A stretch of DNA of 58,400 nt from Spirogloea muscicola (GCA_009602725.1 WELB01000101.1:313494-371893), one strand, 5' to 3'. Shown: positions 10,268-22,462, numbered from the stretch's first letter. Numbers and translations are program-made. The notes: generated from the letters alone by a model not told the origin.

Positions 10268-13119
10268 ATGGCCGCCGCCACTCGCGCTCTGGCGGGTGGC
10301 TTTGCTCCCTCCAAGCTCGCGGCTCCTTTGCCGCGGCCACTGCCGGAGAGCAGTAGCTCCGATCATCTCGCCTGCAGGCAGCCCTGCAGGGTGTCTGTGC
10401 TCAGCAGGAGCAGGAGTGCAGCTCCTTCCAAGCTCGTCTGTACACGATCGCAATGGAAGGCGCAGGCTGAGTCCAGGAGGCAGGCAGCGAGCGTGCGCTC
10501 CGAGTCAGGGATTGCTGATGAGCGGGAGCAGGGGGACTCTGGGCTCGCGTCCGTATCTGTGCCGAGCGGCACGATGATGGTTCCTGTCATGAAGAAAGGC
10601 TACGGAGCATATGGAGGAGGAGCGACATTGGAGAAGTCCAAATTGAGCCTCTCCCAGTCGCAGACAAAGACTTCTCCACAGGTAAGAGGCAGCGAGCTCC
10701 TACTTCTGGTCCCAGCACTTAGTCATAGGCGGCCTGACAGAAGTCGCTATGCTTCCATCACTGTTGCTAAGTGGTCACTGCCAACTCATGCAGGTTGATC
10801 TTGGCGGCAATGGAGGCGACATAGGCAAGAAGAATTTCCATGGGGGTGGGGATGGGGGTGACGATGGGGGTGATGATGATGACTACATGGGTGGCGAGGA
10901 TGATGGTGATGATGGGGACGATGATAGCTTCATCCGTAAGGCTGTGCTTGCTGAGGTCAGTTGCACGGAAATGCTCATTTGGCTCATTTACCTCCACAAT
11001 GGTGTACAAAAGTTTGAATTGCTGAAGTGCCTGCTGTCTCCCAGCCACCAAGCTGGCTGCTCGAATACTTACCACTTCAGTCGCATGAACAGGTCAGCAA
11101 TGACTGGATGGTAGCGTTAGTGCAATTTGCGCCTAACTTGAGACTTTGTGCATTCTTGACAGCTTTTCGACCGCGAGACTATTCAGGCTGTGCTGCAGGA
11201 GTGGTACAAAACAATGAGGGATGTGCCTGTGGGCATGCGGCAGGCTTTGGAGTTGGTAAGAAGCTTAAGCCCTTGCGACTCCCTATGTAGTTGTACAGGC
11301 GTCAGCTTGATAAAAGCTCAGGCAGCTGCTATACGAGCAACAAGGGTTTTTTGCATTGAAAGACCACATTAGCCGCGCCAGCTACTAAGACAACCTATTT
11401 TCTAAATTGTGGTCCAGGGCTTGATAAGCTCGGCGCAAGTTGTGAGGGTGATGTCAATGAATGCCCGGCCTACCATGGCCCGCACTGTGTCCCGCCTTGT
11501 TCCTCAAGATGCCTCGCGTGCAATTATTGGGCGGTGAGTCTCTTCTTTGTTGTGTGCACTTTAGAGTGACCGCGTAGCTCGTGCTTTGGTCTCACAGGAT
11601 TTGTTCTTGAAATTAGCTACGGCGTAGTCAACTGCGACTTGCAGTCTGTCTCTCACCTAGGCAAGTATCCAACTGCAATCTCATTGCACAGATGATTGTT
11701 TGGTCTTGTGGTAGGATGATGGCTGATCCCGCCTTCATGCAAAAGGTCATCATAGAGCAGTTCATCACAATAGGGAGTGGCATGTATTGGGAGTACAAGA
11801 AGCGAGGACACAGGTACTTACTCTCTTGCTTAGGATTTGGTATTGTCATGAACTGCATAAGATGGGGGATGAAGGCTTGTATCAATGACTCCTCCCAATG
11901 CACAACCAGGCAACTTCATGCAGAAGTGGCCGTTAGAAGGACGCTACATTTATGTGACCAAGCCATGCTAATACGTTATCTTCAATGGCTGCCAGGCTCC
12001 GAGAAGAGTGGGACCTGGCAGCAGTGAATGTGTTGGCCTTGGCAGCCTGCAATGCTGCAATTGTCTTCACAGTGTCCCCCAGCCGATCATATGGCACGAC
12101 TGCCCGCTCGGATTGGCAGAATGCTCTGCAGAAACTTCCCAATAACATGTTTGACAAGAGCTATCCGCTGAGGGAGTTCAACACTCAGTCAAGAGTATTC
12201 TCTTTAGCACTGAAGGGTGCAGAGTTGAGTCTTGTGGGTTCTGCAATCGGTGCTGCTGGTGGAGCAATCTCCAACCTTGTCGCTGCATTCAAGAAGAAGA
12301 GGTAAGCCAGGTTTCACCTTTGCGAAGCACTTCGATATGTCGCATGCGTGAGCACAGGTTTTTTGCGCTTGATATCCACAAGCAATTACTTCCTCAAGTG
12401 TCCGCACTTGCCTGTCTTGAGTTTAACGTCAGCAGTTGCCTGCCTCGAGGTGCAAGTGCTGATGGATGCGCTGACTTCGTGGTGTGGTGGCAGGAACCCT
12501 AAGTTCCAGCCCTCCATGGCTGTGCCTTCGATTGGCACAAGCGCCATGGGTTATGGGGCCTACCTGGGCCTGTCGGGCAATATTAGGTACCAGCTTGTTT
12601 ATGGTGCAGATCGTGCCATGCACCAACATGTCAACAGCCTACCTTTTGGAATCCTTTGCAGCACCGTGTTGAGGTAGGCTATCTTGTCGTGACCTATCTT
12701 CAGACACTTGACATGATCTGATGTTTCTAGCGATGGTCCTCTGCATCACTGGCAACAGTGCTCCTTCTGAGGTGCCAATTGCCACAAGGAGCCGCGCACT
12801 TCCGAGGAAGTCAAATGCCAGGTAGGAAAGATGACACGCTACTGACACAGTCTTCCTTGGCAACTGTTGCAGGCTTCTCAGCAACCAGCTTGGGGAGCCA
12901 TCTAGGTTGACCTGGCTGGGCTTGGATGCTCCTTCCGCTATCCCTGCCGCAGAAGCCTCCACCCCTTCTACTTCTCCCTCCTCACCTGCCTTCACATTAC
13001 CGTCCTTCTCCCTTCCCTCCCTTCCCCTTCCCTTTTTGAATAATGGAGACCGTGCAAGTGAGCCTGCAACCAGGAGAGTCAAGAGGAAGACCAAGCGGAA
13101 GGTGACCATGGTCCAGTAG
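10268..13119 (+). CDS. RETICULATA-related protein (DUF3411), plastid membrane
   Basis: Eight exons: 10268-10681, 10794-10955, 11163-11255, 11418-11533, 11715-11813, 11996-12301, 12494-12673, 12873-13119, giving 538 aa. Residues 1-60 are Ala/Ser/Arg-rich, transit-peptide-like. Exon 2 encodes a Gly/Asp-rich acidic stretch (GGDGGDDGGDDDD). The DUF3411 body follows: LREEWDLAAVNVLALAACNA, the conserved LQKLPNNMFDKSYPLREF block, a second hydrophobic segment (VGSAIGAAGGAISNLVAAF), GYGAYLGLSGNIRYQLVYG, and LGEPSRLTWLG near the end. The C-terminus is Pro/Ser-rich and then basic (RRVKRKTKRKV). Members of this family in land plants affect leaf mesophyll and plastid development or act in the chloroplast envelope; the molecular activity in this organism is unknown. 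Confidence 0.93.
10838..10925 (+). repeat. G-run coding low complexity with G-quadruplex potential
   Basis: Four or more G-runs of 4-5 (GGGGGTGGGGATGGGGGTGA and continuing) lie within exon 2 of the RETICULATA-related gene, on the coding strand. They encode the Gly/Asp tract. This meets the sequence pattern for an intramolecular G-quadruplex in DNA or mRNA; folding itself is inference. Confidence 0.6.
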
Positions 13120-15631
13120 AGCCTGTGCAACTTTTGCTTGAACACCTTTCTCCTCGCACTCTTCGTGTTTCTCTCTCTTCACCCACCTTGGTGAGCTGGG
13201 TATACTTAGAAGTCTCTAGACTGGCACCTGGTAGTGCTAGTAGGATTCTCTCACCTTGTTTGGCAAGGTGCAGTCCTCAGAGATGTTATGACAGCACTTC
13301 ATTGAGCACCCCCCTGCATTATGGCTGCCAGTTTCCTGCGAAAAGGGATGTCCGTAATGGGCACCATCAAGTTTTGTACTAGCTACTGTCCGGATCGTAG
13401 TCGTAGTGCAAGTAAGGCCCTGGTACTGACACTTTTATAGACAAGTCTTGTGCTCATAACGGGCAAGACCTGATTCTGCTTGTGGTCAAGTTTGCACTTT
13501 TGCACAGGCTTCTTGGTGCCATGAGTTCTGTCATGAAATCTGTCATGGGCTCTCAAATCAGTGATGTACTTGATCATGACTCAGTATGTAAGAGAGTGGA
13601 GAGGCTGTTCTGTATCATCATGCAGCTGTGGAATCATACAGATAATATCAACCTCCCCATGTTAGCATGTAAGTAAAGGAAAGAAATAGGACATCCCATG
13701 TGCTATTGCACCAGTGCACATGTTAGCAGGACTATCATGGAGGGAGTGTTGACCAAGCTTAATCGTGACTTTGACAGCTTCCCACCCATGCGCTGTAACC
13801 ATGTGCATTTGGGGATGCTGCTGTCTTGGTCTTCAGATACAAAGCAACTACAATGGTGCATGTGAGAGTAACGATGCTAGTGAAACAAAAGGAGACTTGG
13901 GCTTGGCCCTTGAATACAGTCTCTGCACACAACAGCGCCTCTGCCACAGGGCTGCTTCACGTGCCTAGAGCCTGCATAAGCATCCTTTTCTGCACAGCAG
14001 AGCGCTCGCATCAGACGCTTCGAGGTTTTTGGGTTTAGGGTTTAGGAGAGTTTGCTCAGGAGCCAGCTTAGAGTAGGGTGGCTGTTATTGCCAAGCTCAC
14101 CTGCCAGCAGTGGCGTCAGACTGAGTGGGGCCTGGCGGCTGGATGAATATCCAACCGGATAGGTACCGTGCTACTCCAAGGCAGGAGGTGTGTGCCAAGC
14201 CACACGACAGCCTGAGCGGCCAGGACGAGTAAGAGCCGAGTGAAGAGAAAGCATGGCATGGTAGGCCGCTGAGGCAGTGTGCGGCTTGGTCCGCTCGTCC
14301 CAGGCACCCTCTGCTGCCTAGAGAAATTGCATCTCAATTTGCTCAAAGTCTGTTACTACGTGCACCAAGTGCGCCTGCATGACACCGGCTGCCACTGGCA
14401 ACCAGCCGGCGGTGCAGCGCGTGTTGTACCTGCCAAAGGGTCAGAAAAACGAGCACAGCAATGGGTTTCTGCAGCACAGCCAGATGCAGGAGCAAGACAG
14501 GCAAGCATGACGCAATTGACCTGCGAGCCGTGCACCGCGGCTTCTGGAATATGCAAGGTTAGCCACTCATGCAGGTCGCTGCAGCCGTCGCGGCAGCGTC
14601 TGCTAGCCAGCCCACGCTCTGCAGCACGTTCGCAGCCCTTGTTAAAATTAGACATTGCTGCATGCATGCAGAGTGGATGCTGCAGCTCTCTACCGCAGGC
14701 CAACTGCAGTGAGGCCGGCTGAAAACTAGGTGGGCGCCCCTTAGTAGTGCTGCACTGTACCGAAGCAGGCTACCGAGCAAGGCTCAGGCTTCGCGACTAC
14801 AAGCTGTTCCAGGAGCTGCAGTCGGCCATAGCGGGCAGTACAGTGGTAGCAGTAACAGTGGCCAAGCATTGGCGGTCAAGGCGGAGGGGACGTATCATTG
14901 GGCTCAAGGGAGGCCTCAAGAGCCAAGCCGTCCATGCATCACAACTTCCTCCCCCTCGCCCCCCCCGCCCCCCCGGCCCCCTCCGATCCCTCCCTCCACC
15001 AGGAGGCCCTCCACAATCTCTGCATGTGGCAGCCAAGCTGCTTAATCGCCACACTCCTGGACGAAGGTGTCACCTGCTGTGCCCAGTCTGCACCGCTAGC
15101 TTAGCCTTATTCCCAATTCAGAGCCCCTCTTTTCCACTCATAGGCATATCCAGCAGTTGGATATCAAGTGCACATAGTTTTGCAAATTGCAGCTGAGCCA
15201 TGACCGCTGCACAACCGTCCCCACTTTTTAGCTGTGCTGAATCGTCCCGAGCTGAGGACGTCATGACTTGCCACGAATCTTTCTTGTTTGAAATAATATG
15301 GGGCATCCTGATGTTTAGAGGATAACGGGGGCGCCTGCTTAAGCAAGCAAGCAGCTTGGTGCCTCAGGACTGCATGCTGAGCAACTAAGAGAGCCTAGCA
15401 GGCATAGGCTTAACCGGCACCTGGCTGACTGGCCATGCACAGAAATAGCGCCAGTGTCCTCTGTGGCGCATTGCAGCCGCCTTGCAAGCCGGACTTTGAT
15501 TCACATGTGGCCAGGGCCTGTTGCTCAATGGCAAGAGTGCCAAAGAAGCATACAAAAGGGGCCATCCTAAGTAGCTGCGCATGCACACAACACTTTCATA
15601 TGCTGCAACTGTCCTCCAATGGCCCGTGGCT
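13120..15631. other. 2.5-kb region without a recognisable gene
   Basis: It lies between two convergent genes, so the ends should be 3' UTRs. I find no family match on either strand. It contains two telomere repeats at 14031-14046 and a C-rich tract near 14950-14985. Short open frames, for example 14116-14346 on the minus strand with a hydrophobic segment, have no supporting splice pattern or homology. It may hide a fast-evolving or non-coding gene. Confidence 0.5.
14031..14046 (+). repeat. Interstitial telomere motif, two GGGTTTA units
   Basis: GGGTTTAGGGTTTAGG is two consecutive units of the plant-type telomere repeat. It may be a telo-box type promoter element or a trace of telomere sequence. 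It is too short to call an interstitial telomere block. Confidence 0.6.
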
Positions 15632-17205
15632 TCAGGATGTCTCGCTCATTTGCCGTCTGCGGGCTGGGAAGAATACTCCCTCTGCAGTCATCCACAAGTT
15701 GTCTGCTTTCTTGACCTGCAACCCGCAGACCTGAACATGCAAGTGCAGCCGCAGCATCCATGTTAACAAGAATACGAGCCTGACGTGTGAGCAGAAGTTA
15801 GAAAGAGAGAAATTGCAAACGGAGGAGCATTCCTTGGAAGCTACAAACTGGAAACACACCTCCTGCTGGCCGGCAATGGGCCGCCCAAATTTCTTGTCGT
15901 GGCTGTGAAGATAAGCCATGGTGTCAACGTGCATGAAGCGCACCTTTTGCCCTCTCTCCCACAACTTCGCTTTATCCTGTGTCTCAACTCTGCCCAGGAC
16001 AGAGACTGCGACACATCAACATGACTCCAACATTGCTTTTCTCTGGGCAGATTGTCTTGCACTCTAGCAGACATAGCTCTTTGTCTCCCTTCTTGTCTCA
16101 ACTCTGGTATGTCAACAATCTCTTTGGCAATGTGCAATCTCAATATCCAAAAGTATGCTGAGCTGCTTCTCTCACAGAGCCATACTGTCGACTCACTTCC
16201 AATGGTCTCCAGTGTCGCTTTGGCCGTCACTCCCATAGCCACTCACCTGCAGAAGCACACAAGCAACAAGCAGGGGGAGATACCTCTTATTGGCCTGAGG
16301 TGGAGGCAGATGGCACTCTGGAGAACCCACAGGCATCGAGTTGAGCGCCGAGGTTCCACGGAGCAGCCAAGTACGTACCTCGAAGTTATGTGAGAGGGGC
16401 GAAGCATGCAGGTGGCTGTGGAGCCACTTGCGCGTGGCAACATGCTGCAGGCGGATGGTGGCTCCGTTCTCCACCACATCACCCTGCCTGCACTCCTCGT
16501 CGCCATTCACACACCTCACCGCCTGCGCCAACAGCAGCACGCCCGCCTTGAGCATCTGAGCGCTGAAGCAAAAATGCAGAGGCTGCGGCAGGACAGCATG
16601 CTCTTCTCGCGCAGAGCGAGGCGAGTCGATGATCGGCGTTCACACTGCGAGCTGCATCACGCGTGGGTTTCCACGACCGTGTTCAGGCGCAGTGCATACC
16701 CAGTAGCTGTTGGAGTCGTCGCCGCTGGGGAAGCCGGTGACCGACTGCTGGCCGCTACCGGAGCCGTAGGCCACCTCGTGTGAGTGCAGCCGGAAGCTCG
16801 TCTTGTCGTGCTGCAGCTTCAGGACGCTCCCAACCGTGACCTGCGGCCGCCGCCCGAGGAGGCAAGAGGTGCCTGAGGCCATCGAAGCTGGCCCGCCTCG
16901 AACGGGCGAAGTAGACGAGCGCCGAGGTGCCACAGCCAACGTAATTGGCAGAGAGAGCTCGAACGTGAAGTGCACGCGTCGTGCCATATAGACATATGTA
17001 CAATGGTGCGCACAGAAGGGTGCGTCGTCGTAGTGGGGGCCAGCGGGACGGGGCCTACCTCCTCCCCCCCGTGCAGATCGGCGCTGCTGCCGTCATCGTC
17101 GTCGTCGTCGCCGGCGGCGGCGGCGGCGGCGGTTCGGGGCCCGAGTAGCGCGGCGCAGAGGGCGCAGGCCAGGGCCAGCCGCCGCAGGCTCGCGGCGTGC
17201 CGCAT
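15632..17205 (-). CDS. SDF2: SDF2-like protein, three MIR motifs (ER chaperone complex)
   Basis: Six exons: 17059-17205, 16700-16840, 16379-16522, 16197-16246, 15860-15989, 15632-15730, giving 236 aa. The N-terminus is a signal peptide (RRLALACALCAALLGPRTAA) followed by an acidic patch. Three MIR units follow: LKLQHDKTSFRLHSHEVAYG with GSGSGQQSVTGFP, then IRLQHVATRKWLHSHLHASP with SDTGDHWK, then VRFMHVDTMAYLHSHDKKFG and GQQEVCG. SDF2 proteins act in the ER lumen with ERdj3-type HSP40 and BiP in quality control. There is no KDEL-like tail, so retention would have to come from partners, as for plant SDF2. The fifth acceptor is fixed by phase: an almost identical decoy site lies about 110 bp upstream in the same intron. 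Confidence 0.95.
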
Positions 17206-17662
17206 CTCGGCCCGCCCCTGCGCNNNNNNNNNNNNNNNNNNNNNNNNNNNNNNNNNNNNNNNNNNNNNNNNNNNNNNNNNNNNNNNNNNNNNNNNNNNNN
17301 NNNNNNNNNNNNNNNNNNNNNNNNNNNNNNNNNNNNNNNNNNNNNNNNNNNNNNNNNNNNNNNNNNNNNNNNNNNNNNNNNNNNNNNNNNNNNNNNNNNN
17401 NNNNNNNNNNNNNNNNNNNNNNNNNNNNNNNNNNNNNNNNNNNNNNNNNNNNNNNNNNNNNNNNNNNNNNNNNNNNNNNNNNNNNNNNNNNNNNNNNNNN
17501 NNNNNNNNNNNNNNNNNNNNNNNNNNNNNNNNNNNNNNNNNNNNNNNNNNNGGCGGCCGCGGCGGCGGCGGCGGCGGCCGCAGCGCCGCCCAGGCCTCGG
17601 CTCGCCGTGGTCGCTGAGCAGGTCGTTGCCGACCGAGCCGCCTTCGCCTGGCCAAGCTGCGC
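17206..17662. other. Divergent promoter region SDF2 / SGNH-like, mostly N gap
   Basis: Bases 17224-17551 are unresolved. The flanks are (CGG)n-rich (17552-17585), so the gap is probably a GC-rich repeat that failed to assemble. Both start regions abut it. Confidence 0.8.
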
Positions 17663-20600
17663 ATGCTAGGCCTTTCGCGGGACCTCCCGAGGCCCGGGAG
17701 CGGCGAGCCGATCGCCCAGATGGACCTCCTCCGCGCGGCGCCGCCGCAGAGGAAGGCGGCCGTGAGGCCGTCGCTGGTGGCCCTCGGCCTCCTGCTGGGC
17801 GCCGTGCTGCTGCTCACGCTGTTTGTGGAGTGGGAGTGGGAGGAGCTGGGCGTCCGGGCCAGGCTCAGGTCCCCGTCGCAGCGCTACACCCAGCCCCCCA
17901 AGCGCCCTGTGGCCTCGCTCGACGGCTGCCCTCAAGCTTCGCAGCGTGAGCAGCCGCCTCGGGGTCACCTTCACATGGACGGACCGCTTGTTAAGCAATG
18001 TGGGTTAGGTGGGTCAGGTACAACAAGTGTGACAGCAAGCCCGTGGAGGCTTTCCTCCTCGGAGTTGTCAATTGCGACTAAACACCTCGTGCTGATCACA
18101 CAAGCAGTGGCTTGTCAGAAGTGACTCATAAGGGCTGAAGCAATGACTGATACATGAAAAGGGCTGATGCTGCAGCTATACTGGGCACGCTTGTAGGAGA
18201 GGAGGCTGGCAAGGCCTGCTCCTCAGATCCACCTGCAGACTCGTGGCGCTCCGACACAACACCCTCGGTTGTGCTCCGTCGCGCCCTGGCCTATGAAGGT
18301 GACATGCTGCGGATGGACCGCTTCCTCCACAAGGTGCAGACTAGCATCAATTCATGGCTGTCCTGTCTGGATTGACTGGATGCCTGCAATGAAGATGGGA
18401 TGCAGCAGGGAGACCACACTTGCAGGATGAGTGCAACTCCACATGTCAGTGTGTCAACGAGCAGTAGCTCTGGCTGGTGGGAGTGTTTTGATCCATGCAC
18501 AGCTGGAAAGCCAGCTTTAGCGACAGAGTGTCACCATAGACTGACTGATTGCAAGTCAAAAGTATTTCCAGGAGATGAAGAGCGCGCAGCGTGCATCTTG
18601 CTGTCAGGCTGCAAGACTGATGCCCAATGTTTCACCACCCAGCTATGGCTGATGTTTACCACAGGTGGTGGAAGAGAGGAAGCCCGTTACTGTCTTGGCC
18701 ATGGGAGGCAGCATCACCTCAGAATTTGGCGGCAGGAAGGGTCCTCAGATGAAGATGCTCAACTTGGAGGAGCATGAGTTCTCAAGGTACTCGGAGGGCC
18801 ATCGTGTCACTATCTCAAACTCCTGTGCCCTGAGCCTGTGTTGGCTCACCTTCCAATGGTTCCTGCACAATGTGGAGTGAGAAACTTGAAAGTGTGAGCT
18901 AGAGCTGTCAATCACCACCTGTTCAGTATAAGTGTGTGTTGCACAACATGCATCACAGAACGGGCCACACCTCAAGCCCTGAAGGAACTGCCCGAGTGTT
19001 GCAGGGTTGTGAATCCTGATGGCTGGTTGAGCGGGTCCTTGGACTGGCTTACCAAGACATACCCTCCCAAGGAGAACAAGGTGTGGACCAACGGCTCTCA
19101 GAAGCAGGAGGAGCCCTACTCCTTGCTAAATGTCGCCATCGGGGCCGTCGGACCAATTGCTTGGGACATCTGCCTAGGGTAGGATTGGCTGGCCCCCTTG
19201 TCTCCGTTGATCATGCTGCTGTGGTTTGCTGCTGCCCTTCAGAGGTAAGCCTCGGCACAGCAGCATGAGCTATAAGCACATCCATTGACTTACTGCTTCC
19301 CATCTGCATCCCACCTTGACCAGCACAACCTACCTCGAGCAGCTGCCAGAGCAAGTTGACCTGGTTACTATAGACTGGGCAATAAGCCCCTGCTGGGAGT
19401 ACATGGAACACTTTGATGGCGTACTTCAGAAGCTACTTACGTGGTGGGACCCCCCACCTGCCATTCTGATCGTCAACTTCTTCTTCTGGTGCCGTGGCAA
19501 CTTGTGGTGCCGTGACCTTGTGGTAAGCTCTGTTTGTAATGAACTTGGACTGATTAGCTAAGGCAGTTAAGCATCTCCACATCCTGCTTACCCTGGCAGG
19601 TACTAAGAGTGGTTGTGGACATTGATGACCTCTACTCGCAATCTGCAATGCTAGTGAAAGTTGCAGCTTCTTTCTCTTCTTCTGCTGCTGCTTCTTCCCC
19701 GACTCACCCTGCCCCACCCCTCTCTCTGCCTCCCTCCCTTCCTCCCTCCCTTCCGCCCCTGCGCTCAACGTGCCTCAAGGTGCTAGAAAGCTGCAGACTG
19801 GCAGCTGCAGGCTGACACAATTGGCATTGTCCAGGATGATCCAAACAACCCCGGCGAGAAGAGACCAAAGGAGGGCCCGCAGAATCCACGGGACTGGAGC
19901 AACCTCGGAGTCTTTGCTTTCCAGTCCTTTGACGACACGGGGGATGTGCTGGAGGACAATGCGACCATGCTGGCTCAATACTACAGCTTGCCCTCGCTCT
20001 CTATGAGAAACGCATTCTACACCCTAGCGGGTCAGACGGTGAGGGTCATTGATAGCATAGTTAGTCAAGATTCCAATATTTGGAAGACTGCATTCGTGTC
20101 AGAGCATGGGGCACCCAGGGCTTATCTGTCAAAGACAAAAGGCCTGTCCAGGTGCCAGATTAGATCAACTGCGGCATTGCAGCTCCAAGGCCACCAATGG
20201 CATTACATCGAGGTGTGAGTCTGAGATATGGGGTTACTTGTGAGCAGACTGACAAGGCAGAGTCAGGCACTGTGGTTGCAGCTTCTAGGTTATGGCCTGC
20301 ATGATCTCATTGGCTATGACGATATGGGGATCCATCCAAGCATCGCCGAAGCACGGGGGCGTTATGCGGACGTCCTGATCTACTTCTTTCGGCAAGCCAT
20401 TGCAGGTGCGAACACGAAGATCATCAAGAGCAGTGCATGAAAGCTCCAATATTGCACGTGACCAGAGTGCTGAGACAGCTTACCTGTCCTTCAGGCTTAG
20501 GTAACTGGTGGCCGAGCAGCGACCCAATTAAGATGCTTGAGACTGAGCTTACTCGGCCTTGTCTTCCTTCACTTTAATCGCAGCGGTTTCATGCACGCAT

Positions 20601-21352
20601 TTAGGAATGAGGGTGCGGAGGGCCTCGTCTGATGCTGAATTCTCGGCGGGCACGGAGAAAGACCTGCTAGCCGTGCCGCCCCCATTTTTCAAACGATGGA
20701 AGCCCGAGGCGTACGGCACGCGGCAGGCGCAGACCAAGGCGTGCTACTCCTACTCTAATCTGCTCGGGCTCTTCCCGCCAGCAAGCGCCATGCAGGGATT
20801 TGACTTCAACAAGGACAATGACTCGTCCATACCCAAGCCCGGCCTGATTGCCCGCACTCCAGGCGAGCAGTAACCCCGTGATCGCCCCTGGGGCTGACAC
20901 TGCAGGCTGCATGTGGATTAAGAGTTATCGAACTCAAGGCTTCCTTGCTCAGGAGAAAGCACCCGATGCACGTCCTGATGAGCTCGGGGTGGTGCACAGG
21001 AAGTTGGGTGGAGTTCACGCTGAACACGGACGCGGTGGGCAGCAAGGTGCTCAACTTTGACAGCGAGGCGGAGGCGCGCGCGGCGCAGGCCCTGGTGATG
21101 GTGGAGTATCTGGTCAGCTATGAACGCATGGGCGCCGCCACGCTTGCCTGTGTCAGGGGCTGCCTGTGCACGCCAGGCCGTGTGAGTGCCACGCACGGCC
21201 AGCACAACTCCATCCCTGACACACACACGCTTGAGGTCACCCAGGACCCCAAGTGCTTGATCAGGGTCACATCTGAGAAAGGCCAGAAGGGCAGCAAGTT
21301 CAAGATCCTCGGTATCACTGTGATGTTCCTGCCTGCGCCACCAGCCTCCTAG
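17663..21352 (+). CDS. Type II membrane SGNH-hydrolase-like protein
   Basis: Ten exons: 17663-17945, 18197-18333, 18665-18803, 18959-19178, 19324-19522, 19600-19653, 19811-20038, 20282-20405, 20584-20869, 20953-21352. Starting at 17663 gives 689 aa; a second in-frame ATG at 17720 gives 670 aa. A single N-terminal membrane anchor (LVALGLLLGAVLLLTLFVEW) precedes the catalytic part. SGNH landmarks: block I VTVLAMGGSITSEFGG with the nucleophile Ser, then NVAIGAVGPIAWDIC, then VDLVTIDWAISPCWEY where block III should be, then YDDMGIHPS as the Asp/His block. A C-terminal extension of about 190 residues is Trp/Cys-containing (VLMSSGWCTGSWVEFTLN, YERMGAATLACVRGCLC). A polysaccharide or lipid esterase role in the secretory pathway is inferred. 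Exon 6 (54 bp) is supported only by phase. Confidence 0.85.
19690..19762 (+). repeat. C/T-rich low complexity (CCCT)n-like
   Basis: A run of CTCCCTCCCTTCCTCCCTCC type units lies inside the sixth intron of the SGNH-like gene. Confidence 0.75.
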
Positions 21353-22462
21353 TCAGGCTGGTCCGTGGAGGGCTGCAATTTACAACATTCTTCACAGGGC
21401 CCTGCACCTCCTCCTGGAGCCCACAGCCATCACCTTGAAGCCTGCATAAACCCTGTGAAACGAAGAGGACTTGCAGCAGCAAGTTGAGCCACTTCCTGCT
21501 TGCATGGTGAAACTGCTAAGCACAGCATCGGACTGAGCTTGTAGCAAGCACACAGTGGCACCCCCGAATTGCACTGCTGGCATGAAGTGAGCTGCGCATG
21601 GTTGCCCTTGCAGATCGCAAATGTTTGTGGGCGTTGGGGGGGGGGGGGGGTGAAGGCATGCCATGATGAATTTGACTGTTGTGCAGAAAGCCTGGACAAG
21701 GCATGAGATGAAATGCGTGCTGCTGGTCAGCAATTACTGTGACATGGCTTCTCTGCCTATTGGGACTATGTTTTGGACGGCCACTGCACTTTATGAGAAG
21801 GACAGTGCCATCTTGATGCTGCAGAAAGTGTCTGGAAGGTGGTGGCGAAGCTGATGGCAGTCAAGGTCAAGAGCTGGAGGACCTGCCAGAGCACCAGAGG
21901 ACCTGCCAGAACAATTGCAAAGTCGCTAGCGCTTGCAACAGCAGCAAGGTTGACCATACGAAGTTGCTCAGTCATTGGGCGGGCGCTTCTTGTTGGCACA
22001 CCGCATATTCTCAAGACGCCCTCAAAACTGCAGGAGGACCAACTGAAGCACATGTTACTGTTACAACCCTTTCCGAGTCATGCAAATGCATTATGCACCT
22101 CAAGCAAGCACTGTGGAGCCGAGCAATGTGGAGGCTCATTTGTGCCTGTGACTACAGTCTTACATACCTAGCCCGACAACTGCATCAGGAGTGCAGCTTA
22201 CTTTTCACCCATGGTAGATTAGCTGCTTGGGGAATTGCATGATGCAAAAATAAATGCGGCAGAATGCTGGCTGGATCACAAAAGTGGGCCGCAGGTATTG
22301 TAAGGGAGAAGCCAGTAATCAGCTTGTTGAGGCAGTCAAGTGTTGCACTTTCTCTTTCAGAGCACGCAACAACTGCAAAGACAAAGGGTACCCTTTGCTT
22401 TGTAAGTGGTGTTGCAACAACACATGGTTATGATAGACCACCCACACAAATGATGCAGTTGC
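21353..22462. other. Convergent intergenic region, SGNH-like / BRCA2
   Basis: About 1.1 kb between convergent stop codons. It contains a run of 15 G at 21636-21650 and a short 20-bp tandem duplication near 21882-21915 (AGGACCTGCCAGA repeated). No coding exon is recognised. Confidence 0.55.

Noticed and set aside
9357-10577. Long open frame of about 400 codons on the plus strand
   Set aside because: Arg/Pro/Ala-rich GC-driven frame in a divergent promoter, crossing an N, overlapping the true RETICULATA start in another frame; no domain.
14116-14346. Small hydrophobic minus-strand frame, possible secreted peptide
   Set aside because: No in-frame homology, no splice support, position in a convergent intergenic region.
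16819-17817. Open frame running through the N gap
   Set aside because: Continuity is only apparent because N is read as any residue; the SDF2 first exon ends at 17059 and uses only its proximal part.
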